A stretch of 12,151 bases of DNA from an uncultured Ruminococcus sp. (GTDB taxonomy: Bacteria > Bacillota > Clostridia > Oscillospirales > CAG-272). A model generated the notes under the pieces. That model ran no database searches and was not told where the DNA came from. It saw only the letters and a program-made list of their open reading frames with translations. The DNA is taken from positions 1 through 12,151 of the forward strand of contig CACZSA010000172.1 of assembly GCA_902783705.1 (NCBI GenBank), read 5' to 3'. The position numbers were made by a program, and so were the translations under genes. Within the stretch, counting starts at the first letter, position 1. Every line of letters starts with the position of its first letter. Of this stretch, positions 1 through 6,829 are shown one piece after another.

Positions 1-1
1 G

Positions 2-472
2 ATCTGCGGCATGCACGGCAAGGGCAACGTCGCGAACGGCGGCTGCACCGACACCGAATACCGCACGCACTTCGCGCTGTGGTGCCTCTTCCAGTCCCCG
101 CTCATGATCGGCGGCGACCTCTCGAAGATCGACGACTATAACCTCGACCTTCTGAAGAACAAGGAGCTCATCTCCATCAACCAGGATCCCGAAGCACGTC
201 CTCCGATGATGCTCGGTCACGGCGACCGCCCGATCTTCTTCAAGCACCTCGCGAACAACGAGTACATCCTCGCGTTCTTCAACTTCGGCGAGCGTGACAG
301 CTGGGGCGACATCGAATTCTACGACCTCGGCCTGACTGTCGCGTCTGGCTACGGCTTCAAGTTCCGCGACATTTTCACCGGCGAAGAGACCGGCGTCGTC
401 ACGGGCCACCTCTCCACGGGCATCAAGTCCCACGACTGCCGCATCTTCCGCGGTACGCTCGTTGAGAAATAA
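2..472 (+). CDS. GH27 alpha-galactosidase-like glycosidase, C-terminal part (5' end outside window)
   Basis: This is the last 156 codons of a glycoside hydrolase; the reading frame is open to the left edge, so the start and the catalytic barrel residues lie outside the window. The block reading CGMHGKGNVANGGCTDTEYR, followed by THFALWCLFQSPLMIGGDL and NKELISINQDPEA, is typical of the end of the GH27 (alpha-galactosidase/alpha-N-acetylgalactosaminidase) barrel. The remaining 85 or so residues fit the small C-terminal beta-sandwich of that family. The expected reaction is hydrolysis of terminal alpha-galactosides, but the exact substrate cannot be judged without the N-terminal half. Codons are strongly biased to C-ending forms, with few GGG or CGG codons, unlike the operon downstream. 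The stop lies only 3 bases before the next gene, suggesting cotranscription. Family assignment is firm; specificity is not. Confidence 0.85.
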   Translation: MCGMHGKGNVANGGCTDTEYRTHFALWCLFQSPLMIGGDLSKIDDYNLDLLKNKELISINQDPEARPPMMLGHGDRPIFFKHLANNEYILAFFNFGERDSWGDIEFYDLGLTVASGYGFKFRDIFTGEETGVVTGHLSTGIKSHDCRIFRGTLVEK

Positions 473-475
473 TCC

Positions 476-688
476 GTGTCCGAGAATCCGTACGAGCAGC
501 CGAAGTGCATGAAATGCGGCAAGACCCTCACAAACGACGAAATCGGCATTCACAAGAAGATGATCAACCGCGGCGCGACGGAGTTCTTCTGTCTCCGGTG
601 CCTCGCGGAGTTCACCCATTCGACCGAGGACCGTCTGCGCGAGCGGATCGAGCATTTCCGGGCGCAGGGCTGTCTGCTGTTTCAGTAA
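476..688 (+). CDS. Small zinc-ribbon protein of unknown function
   Basis: This 70-residue protein has two CxxC knuckles, C11/C14 and C39/C42, spaced as in a zinc ribbon, plus a lone C66 near the end. No membrane segment or signal peptide is visible, so it is probably cytoplasmic. The GTG at 476 is chosen because the next in-frame ATG (509) would remove the first cysteine of the knuckle. No good GGAGG site precedes it, and the gap to the glycosidase stop is only 3 bases, so translation is probably coupled to that gene. It is the last gene before a strong terminator. Similar short CxxC...CxxC proteins are common in Clostridia and mostly uncharacterised. Zinc binding is inferred from the spacing; I cannot assign a function. 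Confidence 0.75.
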   Translation: MSENPYEQPKCMKCGKTLTNDEIGIHKKMINRGATEFFCLRCLAEFTHSTEDRLRERIEHFRAQGCLLFQ

Positions 689-693
689 AATCA

Positions 694-725
694 GGGAGCA
701 GGATCGATTCCTGCTCTCTTTTTTT
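694..725 (+). terminator. Rho-independent terminator after the zinc-ribbon gene
   Basis: A perfect 8-bp stem, GAGCAGGA (696-703) with TCCTGCTC (709-716), has a 5-base loop. It can be lengthened by a G-T and a G-C pair to 694-718. Seven T residues (719-725) follow directly. It lies 5 bases after the stop codon at 686-688 and ends the glycosidase/zinc-ribbon transcript. Confidence 0.92.
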
Positions 726-737
726 GTGCATATTGGC

Positions 738-766
738 TTGCAAGACGCGCCGCGGCATGCTATAAT
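738..766 (+). promoter_or_regulatory. SigA-type promoter of the seven-gene operon
   Basis: TTGCAA (738-743) and a perfect TATAAT (761-766) are separated by 17 bases. TGC directly before the -10 hexamer makes it an extended -10 promoter. The -35 hexamer sits inside an 8-base palindrome, CTTGCAAG (737-744), that could be an operator or chance. The predicted start is near 773, giving a leader of about 30 bases before the ATG at 805. It begins 12 bases after the upstream terminator, a clean transcriptional boundary. Confidence 0.85.
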
Positions 767-804
767 AAAGCCATACCGACAATCTGATATATCCGGAGGC
801 ATCC

Positions 805-1635
805 ATGCTCTTTCAATACCTCGGGACCGCGGCGGCGGAGGGATTTCCCGCCCTCTGGTGCAGCTGCGAACGCTGTACGCATGCCCGGCAGATCGGCGGC
901 CGCGCGCTCCGGACCCGCTCACAGGCGATCGTCGACGGCGCGCTCCTGATCGATTTTCCCGCCGACACCCTCGATCATATCTACAAGAACGGAATCGACC
1001 TTCTGAACGTGCGCGAGTGTCTCATCACGCACACCCACGGCGACCACCTCTACCCGGCGGATGTCTCGATGCTCCGCGCAGGCTTCTCCCATGTGCCGCC
1101 GGACTACCGCATCACCTTCCGCGGATCCGAAACGGTCCGGGACGCGCTCGCGGGCGTGCTGGCCCAGCCGGAGAGGGAAGGATCGGCGGCCTTCGAGGTG
1201 ATGAAGCCCTTCGAGACCGTCTCCCTCGGACGCTACACCGTCACGCCCTATCCGGCGATCCACGACCCCGGCGCGGGACCGCTCTTCTACGGCATCTCCG
1301 ACGGGGAGCGCGCCGTCCTCTATGCCCATGACACGCACTACTTCCGCGAGGACGTCTGGGAGAACTGGAAAGAGACCCGCCCGCACTTCGACCTCGTCTC
1401 CCTCGACTGCACGAACGCCTGCCTCCCGCTCACCTACGTCGGGCACATGGGCCTGAAGGAAAACGCGGAGGTGAGACGCCGGATGCTCGACGAGGGCTAT
1501 GCCGACGAGCGTACCGTCTTTGTCTGCAATCACTTTTCCCACAACGGCACGAACGCCGTGTACGACGATTTCGTGCCGATCGCCGCGCGGGAGGGCTTTC
1601 GCGTCTCCTACGACGGCATGAAGATCCAGCTCTGA
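805..1635 (+). CDS. PhnP-like metallo-beta-lactamase-fold hydrolase
   Basis: This 276-residue cytoplasmic protein is a binuclear-metal hydrolase of the metallo-beta-lactamase fold. THTHGDH at 75-81 supplies the first metal ligands; H153, D176 (in AHDTH) and a late histidine (NHFSH, 242-246) are candidates for the rest. An N-terminal CxCxxC (C19, C21, C24) matches the structural zinc site known in PhnP, a phosphodiesterase acting on 5-phosphoribosyl 1,2-cyclic phosphate. No other phosphonate (phn) genes are visible, so a general or sugar-related phosphodiesterase is as likely. The start follows GGAGG at 795-799 with a 5-base gap. It is the first gene of the operon, 18 bases before the mannosidase, which suggests a role in processing the same substrate. 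Fold assignment is firm; substrate unknown. Confidence 0.82.
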   Translation: MLFQYLGTAAAEGFPALWCSCERCTHARQIGGRALRTRSQAIVDGALLIDFPADTLDHIYKNGIDLLNVRECLITHTHGDHLYPADVSMLRAGFSHVPPDYRITFRGSETVRDALAGVLAQPEREGSAAFEVMKPFETVSLGRYTVTPYPAIHDPGAGPLFYGISDGERAVLYAHDTHYFREDVWENWKETRPHFDLVSLDCTNACLPLTYVGHMGLKENAEVRRRMLDEGYADERTVFVCNHFSHNGTNAVYDDFVPIAAREGFRVSYDGMKIQL

Positions 1636-1653
1636 AAAACGGAGGACAACAGG

Positions 1654-4059
1654 ATGAACAAAATCCATCTCATCGGAAACGCGCATCTCGATCCCGTATG
1701 GCTCTGGCAGTGGTACGAGGGCTACGCCGAAGTCAAGGCAACGTTCCGCTCCGCCCTCGACCGCATGAAGGAATTCCCGGACTACAAATTCACCTCCGCC
1801 TGCGCCGCCTATTATGAATGGGTGCGCGACAGCGATCCCGCGATGTTCGACGAGATCCGCGAACGAGTGAAGGAGGGACGCTGGTGCGTGACGGGCGGGT
1901 GGTACATTCAGCCCGACTGCAACATCCCATCCGGCGAATCCTTCGCGCGCCACGCCCTCGTCTCCCAGCGCTTCTTCCGCCGGGAGTTCGGCAAAACGGC
2001 AAAGACCGGGTACAACGTCGACTCCTTCGGTCACAACGGCTCCCTCCCGATGATCCTCTCGGAATCCGGGATGGACGCCTATGTCTTCATGCGTCCGGGA
2101 CCGCACGAAAAGCCGGAGATCCCCGACGCCCTCTTCCGCTGGGAGAGCGCGGACGGCTCGTCGGTCCCGACCTACCGCATCCCGATCCAGTACAATTTCA
2201 ACCTCGGATGCTTCGACAACTTCGAGAAGGTCCGCGATATGGCGTCCGAGCACGACATGATGGCCTTCTACGGCGTCGGCAACCACGGCGGCGGCCCGAC
2301 CATCCGGCTGCTCGAGAAGATGGAGGACGAGCTTGGGGAAGAGTACGTCTACTCCACGCCGGACGAATACTTCGACGCCGTCCGCGGGCGTGAGATGCCC
2401 GTCGTGCGCGGGGATCTCCAGTTCCACGCGAAGGGCTGCTACAGCGCGTGCTCGATGATCAAGAAGAACAACCGAAAGAGCGAGAGCATGCTCTATGCCG
2501 CAGAAAACCTCACCTCGCTCTCCCGCGCCCTCGCCGGGACCGCATGGCCCGCCGAAGAGTTCGAGCGCGCGTGGAAGAACACGCTCTTCAACCAGTTCCA
2601 TGACATCATGGGCGGCTGCTCGATCCGCGACGCTTACGACAACGCGGCGATCACGCATGGGGAAACACAGGCGATCGCCGACCGCGCGATCAACTTCGCC
2701 TGCCAGCAGATCAGCTGGAACATCGATACCATCGGCGACGCGCCGTTCAGGCCCGACAAGCCGGGATGGGGCGCGGGCTGGACCAACGAGGGCGTCGGCA
2801 CCCCGATCGTCGTCTTCAACCCGCATCCGTGGCCCGTCACCCGCGCGTTCGTCACCGTCCACGATCTCCCGAAGCGGCTGACCGACGAGGAGGGCCATCC
2901 CATCCTCTGCCAGCCCGTCCGCGCGCCCCGCACCAACGGGCGGAACGACAAATGGGAGATCGGCTTCCTCGTCAATCTGCCGCCGCTCGGCTACCGCACG
3001 CTCCGCGCGTTCTATCAGGGCGAGCCCGACGAATTCGAAAATACGCTCGGCGCCGGGGAGGATTTCATCGAAAACGAATATCTCCGCCTCACCTTTGATC
3101 CCTCAACGGGCGAGCTCGTCTCGATCTATCACAAGGGGACGGAGCGCGAATACCTCGCCTCGCCGACGAGGACCGAGCTCATCGACGAGACCGATTCCGA
3201 CACGTGGGCACACGGCATCCGCGAATTCAAAAAGGTCACCGACACCTTCGCGGACGGCGAGATCCGGCTCCTCGAATCCGGTCCCGCCCGCGCGGCGATG
3301 CGGACCTTCACCCGCGGCGCGAACACCGTTGTCCGCCGGGATTACTCCCTCCTCCCGGGCCGGGATACGATCTACGTCAAGACACAGGTCGACTTCCGCG
3401 AGCATCACCGGATGCTGAAATTCCGCCTTCCCGTCAAGGCCGGGGATCCGCGGGCGTACTGCGAGATCCCGTTCGGCTGGATCGAGCGCCCGACGGACGG
3501 CACCGAACAGATCTGCCATCGCTGGACCGCGCTCCTCGGCGGGGACGGAGAGGGCCTCGCGATGCTCAACGACAGCAAGTACAGCTTTGACGCTGACGGA
3601 TCGACCCTCTCGCTCACCGTCCTGCGCGGCGCGATCTGGGCGGACCACTTCGGCACGCGCGACGATCTTTGCGAATACATGGATCAGGGCATCCACGAAT
3701 TCACCTACGCGATCTGCCTGGCGGACGAGGGGCACTTCGCCCATCTCACCCGCCGCGCCGCCGAGCTCAACGCAGCGCCCTTCGCCGTCCTCGAAACCTT
3801 CCACAAGGGTTCTCTTCCGACGTCGTACGCCGGCATCGGCGCTCTCCCGGACAACATCGTCGTCACGGCGGTGAAGAAACACGAGGACTCCGACGCGGTC
3901 GTGATCCGCGCCTGCGAATGCGAGGGCCTGGACACCGAGGCGGAATTCACCGTCTTCGGGAAGACCTTCCGCGCATCGATCCCGCACAGGGCGGCCCGGA
4001 CCTTCGTGATCGACGGGGAAGGCGCGCGGGCGTGCAATTTCCTGGAGGACATCGAATGA
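1654..4059 (+). CDS. GH38 family alpha-mannosidase
   Basis: This 801-residue enzyme should hydrolyse alpha-mannosidic or related linkages with retention of configuration and one zinc ion. Family landmarks are in order: GNAHLDPVWLWQW with zinc ligands H11 and D13; NVDSFGHNG with the expected nucleophile D123; YGVGNHGGGP at 206-215; and NTLFNQFHDIMGG with the third metal-site region at H316/D317. The rest (about 390-801) fits the beta-sandwich domains of bacterial GH38. There is no signal peptide, so it acts in the cytoplasm on imported oligosaccharides or glycosides. GGAGG at 1641-1645 with an 8-base gap supports the ATG. Its stop overlaps the kinase start (ATGA). GH38 includes lysosomal-type mannosidases and mannosylglycerate hydrolases; which specificity applies here cannot be told. 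Related manno-configured sugars such as heptoses are possible substrates. Confidence 0.92.
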   Translation: MNKIHLIGNAHLDPVWLWQWYEGYAEVKATFRSALDRMKEFPDYKFTSACAAYYEWVRDSDPAMFDEIRERVKEGRWCVTGGWYIQPDCNIPSGESFARHALVSQRFFRREFGKTAKTGYNVDSFGHNGSLPMILSESGMDAYVFMRPGPHEKPEIPDALFRWESADGSSVPTYRIPIQYNFNLGCFDNFEKVRDMASEHDMMAFYGVGNHGGGPTIRLLEKMEDELGEEYVYSTPDEYFDAVRGREMPVVRGDLQFHAKGCYSACSMIKKNNRKSESMLYAAENLTSLSRALAGTAWPAEEFERAWKNTLFNQFHDIMGGCSIRDAYDNAAITHGETQAIADRAINFACQQISWNIDTIGDAPFRPDKPGWGAGWTNEGVGTPIVVFNPHPWPVTRAFVTVHDLPKRLTDEEGHPILCQPVRAPRTNGRNDKWEIGFLVNLPPLGYRTLRAFYQGEPDEFENTLGAGEDFIENEYLRLTFDPSTGELVSIYHKGTEREYLASPTRTELIDETDSDTWAHGIREFKKVTDTFADGEIRLLESGPARAAMRTFTRGANTVVRRDYSLLPGRDTIYVKTQVDFREHHRMLKFRLPVKAGDPRAYCEIPFGWIERPTDGTEQICHRWTALLGGDGEGLAMLNDSKYSFDADGSTLSLTVLRGAIWADHFGTRDDLCEYMDQGIHEFTYAICLADEGHFAHLTRRAAELNAAPFAVLETFHKGSLPTSYAGIGALPDNIVVTAVKKHEDSDAVVIRACECEGLDTEAEFTVFGKTFRASIPHRAARTFVIDGEGARACNFLEDIE

Positions 4060-5015
4060 AAACCTACATCGGCATCGATATCGGCGGCACCAAATGCGCG
4101 GTCCTGCTCGGCGACGAGTTCGGGGTCGTGCTGAAGGAGACGCGCTTCCCGACGGAGGACGTCTCCTCGACCGTCGCCCGCATCCTCGACGCATGCGAGG
4201 CGATGAAGGAGGCCGCCGCGGGGACCGCCGTCTCGGTGGGGATCAGCTGCGGCTCGCCCCTTGATCCCGTCCGCGGGATCATCGAATCCCCGCCGAACCT
4301 CCCGGGCTGGGATCATATCGAAATCGTGAAAATGGTCGAGGAACGCACGGGACTGCCCGCCGTCCTCTGCAACGACGCCAACGCCTGCGCGCTCGCGGAA
4401 TGGAAATTCGGCGCGGGCCGCGGATGCCGGAACATGGTGTTTCTCACCTTCGGTACCGGCATGGGCGCGGGCCTGATCCTCGACGGAAAGCTCTACAACG
4501 GCGCGAACGGCAACGCGGGCGAGGTCGGACATATCCGGCTCGAGCGCTTCGGCCCGGTCGGCTACGGCAAGCAGGGGTCCTTCGAGGGCTTCGCAAGCGG
4601 CGGCGGCATCGCGATGAACGCGAGGACAGTCGCTGTCGGAGAGCTCCAGATGGGCAGGTGCACCGGATACTGCAGAAGCTGGGACGAGCTCGATTCCATC
4701 ACGGCGAAATCCGTCGCGGAGGCGGCGAGAGCGGGCGATCCCACGGCGATCCGCGTCTACCGGCAGACGGGCGAGATGCTCGGGCGGGGACTCTCGATCC
4801 TCGTCGACCTCATCAACCCCGAGCGCATCGTCATCGGATCGATCTATCAGCGGTCCGCCGATCTGCTCATCGAGCCGATGGAGCGCGTGCTCGCGGAGGA
4901 GTGCCTGCCCGCGTCGCTTGCCGTGTGTGAAATCGTTCCGGCAGAGCTCGGGGACGATATCGGAAACCGCGCGGCCCTTGCGCTGGCGGTGAGCATCGAC
5001 GGGGAGGCGGAATAA
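4056..5015 (+). CDS. ROK family sugar kinase lacking the usual zinc cysteines
   Basis: This 319-residue protein has the ATP-binding start GIDIGGTK (6-13), the catalytic base D107 in CNDANA, the phosphate loop GTGMGAG (133-139) and GNAGEVGH (152-159). It is therefore predicted to phosphorylate a hexose-like or longer sugar with ATP in the cytoplasm. In typical ROK proteins the region after GEVGH reads CxCGxxGCxE and holds zinc with that histidine. Here the aligned stretch is VGYGKQGSFE (168-177), so all three cysteines are replaced while H159 and E177 remain. Two later cysteines (C202, C206) might compensate, but this is speculative. There is no DNA-binding N-terminus, so it is a kinase and not a ROK repressor. 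ATG at 4056 overlaps the mannosidase stop by 4 bases, with GGAGG at 4044-4048. The substrate is inferred from context: mannose, another hexose, or a manno-heptose. Confidence 0.88.
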   Translation: MKTYIGIDIGGTKCAVLLGDEFGVVLKETRFPTEDVSSTVARILDACEAMKEAAAGTAVSVGISCGSPLDPVRGIIESPPNLPGWDHIEIVKMVEERTGLPAVLCNDANACALAEWKFGAGRGCRNMVFLTFGTGMGAGLILDGKLYNGANGNAGEVGHIRLERFGPVGYGKQGSFEGFASGGGIAMNARTVAVGELQMGRCTGYCRSWDELDSITAKSVAEAARAGDPTAIRVYRQTGEMLGRGLSILVDLINPERIVIGSIYQRSADLLIEPMERVLAEECLPASLAVCEIVPAELGDDIGNRAALALAVSIDGEAE

Positions 5016-5635
5016 TGGAATCGATCGATCTGCTTATCGGACGCTATCCGAAGCTCGTGAACTGCCGGGGGAACATTCTTCACGCGGCGGAGCTGCTCAC
5101 GGAGGGCTTCCGGCGCGGCGGCACGCTCTTCACCTGCGGGAACGGGGGAAGCGCGGCGGACGCCGATCACATCGTCGGGGAGCTCGCGAAGGGATTTTTG
5201 AAAAAACGTCCCGTCTCCCCAAAGCTCCGCGCCGCCCTCACCGTCTATCCCGACGGGGAATCGCTGGCGGACGGACTGCAGGGCGGGCTCCCGGCGGTAT
5301 CCCTGCATTCGCAGAGCGCGCTTCTCACGGCCTTCGCAAACGACTGCGATCCCGCGCTCATCTACGCGCAGACGCTTCTCGCGCTTGCAAAACCCGGGGA
5401 CATGCTCCTCGCGATCAGCACCTCCGGCAATTCCCGAAACGTCGTAAACGCGGCGAAGCTCGCAAAAGCATGCGGCGTGACCTTGATCGCCCTGACCGGG
5501 GAGCGCGAATCGAAGCTCTCGGAGCTCGCGGACTGCGCGATCCGGGTCGGGGATACCGAGACCTATCGCGTGCAGGAGCTGCACCTTCCGGTGTATCACT
5601 GGCTCTGTGCGAAGGTCGAGGAGACATTTTTTTGA
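5015..5635 (+). CDS. SIS-domain sugar-phosphate isomerase, GmhA (phosphoheptose isomerase)-like
   Basis: This 206-residue single-SIS protein resembles GmhA, which interconverts sedoheptulose 7-phosphate and D-glycero-D-manno-heptose 7-phosphate. It shows GNGGSAADADH (42-52), the phosphate-binding STSGNS (135-140) and a late QELHLPVYH (187-195). By alignment from memory with E. coli GmhA, the functional residues H61, E65, Q172 and H180 correspond to H52, E56, Q187 and H195, all conserved, so an active isomerase is expected. It carries a longer central stretch (about 61-100) than GmhA. DiaA-type non-enzymatic relatives are less likely given these residues. The start overlaps the kinase stop by one base (TAATG), with GGAGG at 5003-5007. 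Together with the kinase and transaldolase it suggests a phosphorylated aldose-to-ketose step. An aldohexose phosphate such as mannose 6-phosphate is an alternative substrate. Confidence 0.85.
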   Translation: MESIDLLIGRYPKLVNCRGNILHAAELLTEGFRRGGTLFTCGNGGSAADADHIVGELAKGFLKKRPVSPKLRAALTVYPDGESLADGLQGGLPAVSLHSQSALLTAFANDCDPALIYAQTLLALAKPGDMLLAISTSGNSRNVVNAAKLAKACGVTLIALTGERESKLSELADCAIRVGDTETYRVQELHLPVYHWLCAKVEETFF

Positions 5636-5663
5636 GAAATGAGATAATCGAGGAATTGAGACA

Positions 5664-6308
5664 ATGAAACTGTTTATCGATACCGCCAATCTCGATGAGA
5701 TCCGGGCGGCGGCAAAGCTCGGCGTCATCCACGGCGTCACGACGAATCCGACTCTGATCTCCCGCGAATCCGGCGATTTTGCCACGATCATCCGGGAAAT
5801 CACCTCGTTCACCGACGGTCCGGTCTTCGCGGAGGTCCTTGCGGAGGACGCGGACGGCATGGTCCGGGAGGGCGAGGCGCTCGCGGCGATCCACGAGAAC
5901 GTGTGCATCAAGATCCCGATGACGGCGGCAGGCCTCGAAGCGATCTCCCGCCTCTGGAAGAAGGGCATCCGCACGGCGTGCACGCTGGTTTTCTCGGCGG
6001 CGCAGGCGCTTCTGGCGGCGAATGCGGGCGCGCGGTATGTGGCGCCCTTCGTCGGACGCGCGGACGACATCGGCTGGGACGGCATCGAAGCCCTCGCGGC
6101 CATCGCGGACGTCCTCTCCGACGGCGATTTCAAGATCGAGATCATCGCGGCGAGCGTGCGCAGTCCCCTCCACGTCGTCGAAGCGGCGAGAGCGGGCGCG
6201 GATATTGCCACGGTCCCGCCGAAGGTGCTCGCCCAGATGGCATGCCATCCGCTGACCGACGCCGGGCTCGAGCGGTTCCGCCGCGACTGGGCCGGGAAGA
6301 AGAACTGA
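5664..6308 (+). CDS. tal: Transaldolase, short TalC/fructose-6-phosphate aldolase-type fold
   Basis: This 214-residue single-domain TIM barrel matches the length and motifs of the short transaldolase/FSA family: MKLFIDTANLDEI at the start, GVTTNPTL, CIKIPMTAAGLEA with the Schiff-base lysine K83, and GARYVAPFVGRADDIG. Two positions separate true transaldolases from fructose-6-phosphate aldolases. FsaA of E. coli has Gln59 and Tyr131, whereas transaldolases have Glu and Phe. This protein has E57 (PVFAEV) and F110 (TLVFSAAQ), so it should transfer a dihydroxyacetone unit, for example from sedoheptulose 7-phosphate to glyceraldehyde 3-phosphate. It is cytoplasmic and the fourth catabolic gene of the operon. 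A GAGGA site at 5650-5654 precedes the ATG by 9 bases, and the gap to the isomerase is 28 bases. Family assignment is firm; reaction type is inferred from two residues. Confidence 0.9.
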   Translation: MKLFIDTANLDEIRAAAKLGVIHGVTTNPTLISRESGDFATIIREITSFTDGPVFAEVLAEDADGMVREGEALAAIHENVCIKIPMTAAGLEAISRLWKKGIRTACTLVFSAAQALLAANAGARYVAPFVGRADDIGWDGIEALAAIADVLSDGDFKIEIIAASVRSPLHVVEAARAGADIATVPPKVLAQMACHPLTDAGLERFRRDWAGKKN

Positions 6309-6358
6309 GCAAAACGCTGCAGCAGTCAATACAAAACCATAACCGGAGGAAAATCATC

Positions 6359-6778
6359 ATGAGCAGAAAAACGACGCTGATCATCGCTATCGTGTTCGGC
6401 GTGCTCCTATTCGCCATCGGCATCTATCTCTCCTTCTTCCAGACGCGCGGATATGCCCGCACCACCGCTATCATCGACCGGATCGAGGAGACCTGGCGCG
6501 GAACGGACGCGGACGGCAGCGACGAATACGACTACGAGGTGTGGGTCACCTACTCCGCCGAAGGGAAGACCTATTCCGGCGAGCTCGACGCCTACAATTC
6601 CAGCTACAAGGTCGGAAAGCGGATCCGCATCTACTACGATCCCGAGAACCCGGAGAAGATCCACGGAGACAGCCGGAAGCTGGGCATGATCCTACGGATC
6701 GCAGGTCCGGTCCTCGCCGCCGCCGCAGGGGTGACCCTCGTGCGGGACGGCAAAAAGGAACAGAATCCTGACGCCTGA
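6359..6778 (+). CDS. Small membrane protein, DUF3592-like
   Basis: This 139-residue protein has an N-terminal membrane helix (about 5-26), an acidic extracytoplasmic beta-type segment (about 35-100) and a second hydrophobic helix (about 108-127) before a short charged tail. The middle part, with EVWVTYSAEGKTYSGEL and then GKRIRIYYDPENPEKIH, is the usual pattern of DUF3592 proteins, whose function is unknown. The ATG at 6359-6361 follows CCGGAGGA (6343-6350) with an 8-base gap. It lies 50 bases after the transaldolase and 51 before the lipoprotein gene, so it may be cotranscribed with both. Nothing in the sequence links it to sugar use; it may be only a neighbour. Membrane topology is inferred from hydrophobicity. 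Confidence 0.72.
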   Translation: MSRKTTLIIAIVFGVLLFAIGIYLSFFQTRGYARTTAIIDRIEETWRGTDADGSDEYDYEVWVTYSAEGKTYSGELDAYNSSYKVGKRIRIYYDPENPEKIHGDSRKLGMILRIAGPVLAAAAGVTLVRDGKKEQNPDA

Positions 6779-6829
6779 CCGCATCCGCGCAGAAAGCAGG
6801 ATTATCAACACACGCATCGGGAGGCATCC

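Noticed and set aside
919..2898. Long 659-codon open frame on the minus strand
   Set aside because: It lies opposite the hydrolase and mannosidase genes, which have full family motifs. Its product is a Val/Arg/Glu-rich sequence with no recognisable motif, a common shadow in GC-rich genes.
5627..5633. Run of seven T at the end of the isomerase gene, as terminator or slippage site
   Set aside because: No stable hairpin precedes it, and it simply encodes the final Phe-Phe and stop. Slippage would only alter the last residues.
4056..6308. Sulfoglycolytic transaldolase (sulfo-TAL) pathway
   Set aside because: An isomerase plus transaldolase superficially fits, but there is no sulfolactaldehyde-processing enzyme, no GH31 sulfoquinovosidase and no sulfonate exporter, while a kinase and GH38 are present.
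5664..6308. Annotation as fructose-6-phosphate aldolase
   Set aside because: The two discriminating positions are Glu57 and Phe110, the transaldolase pair.
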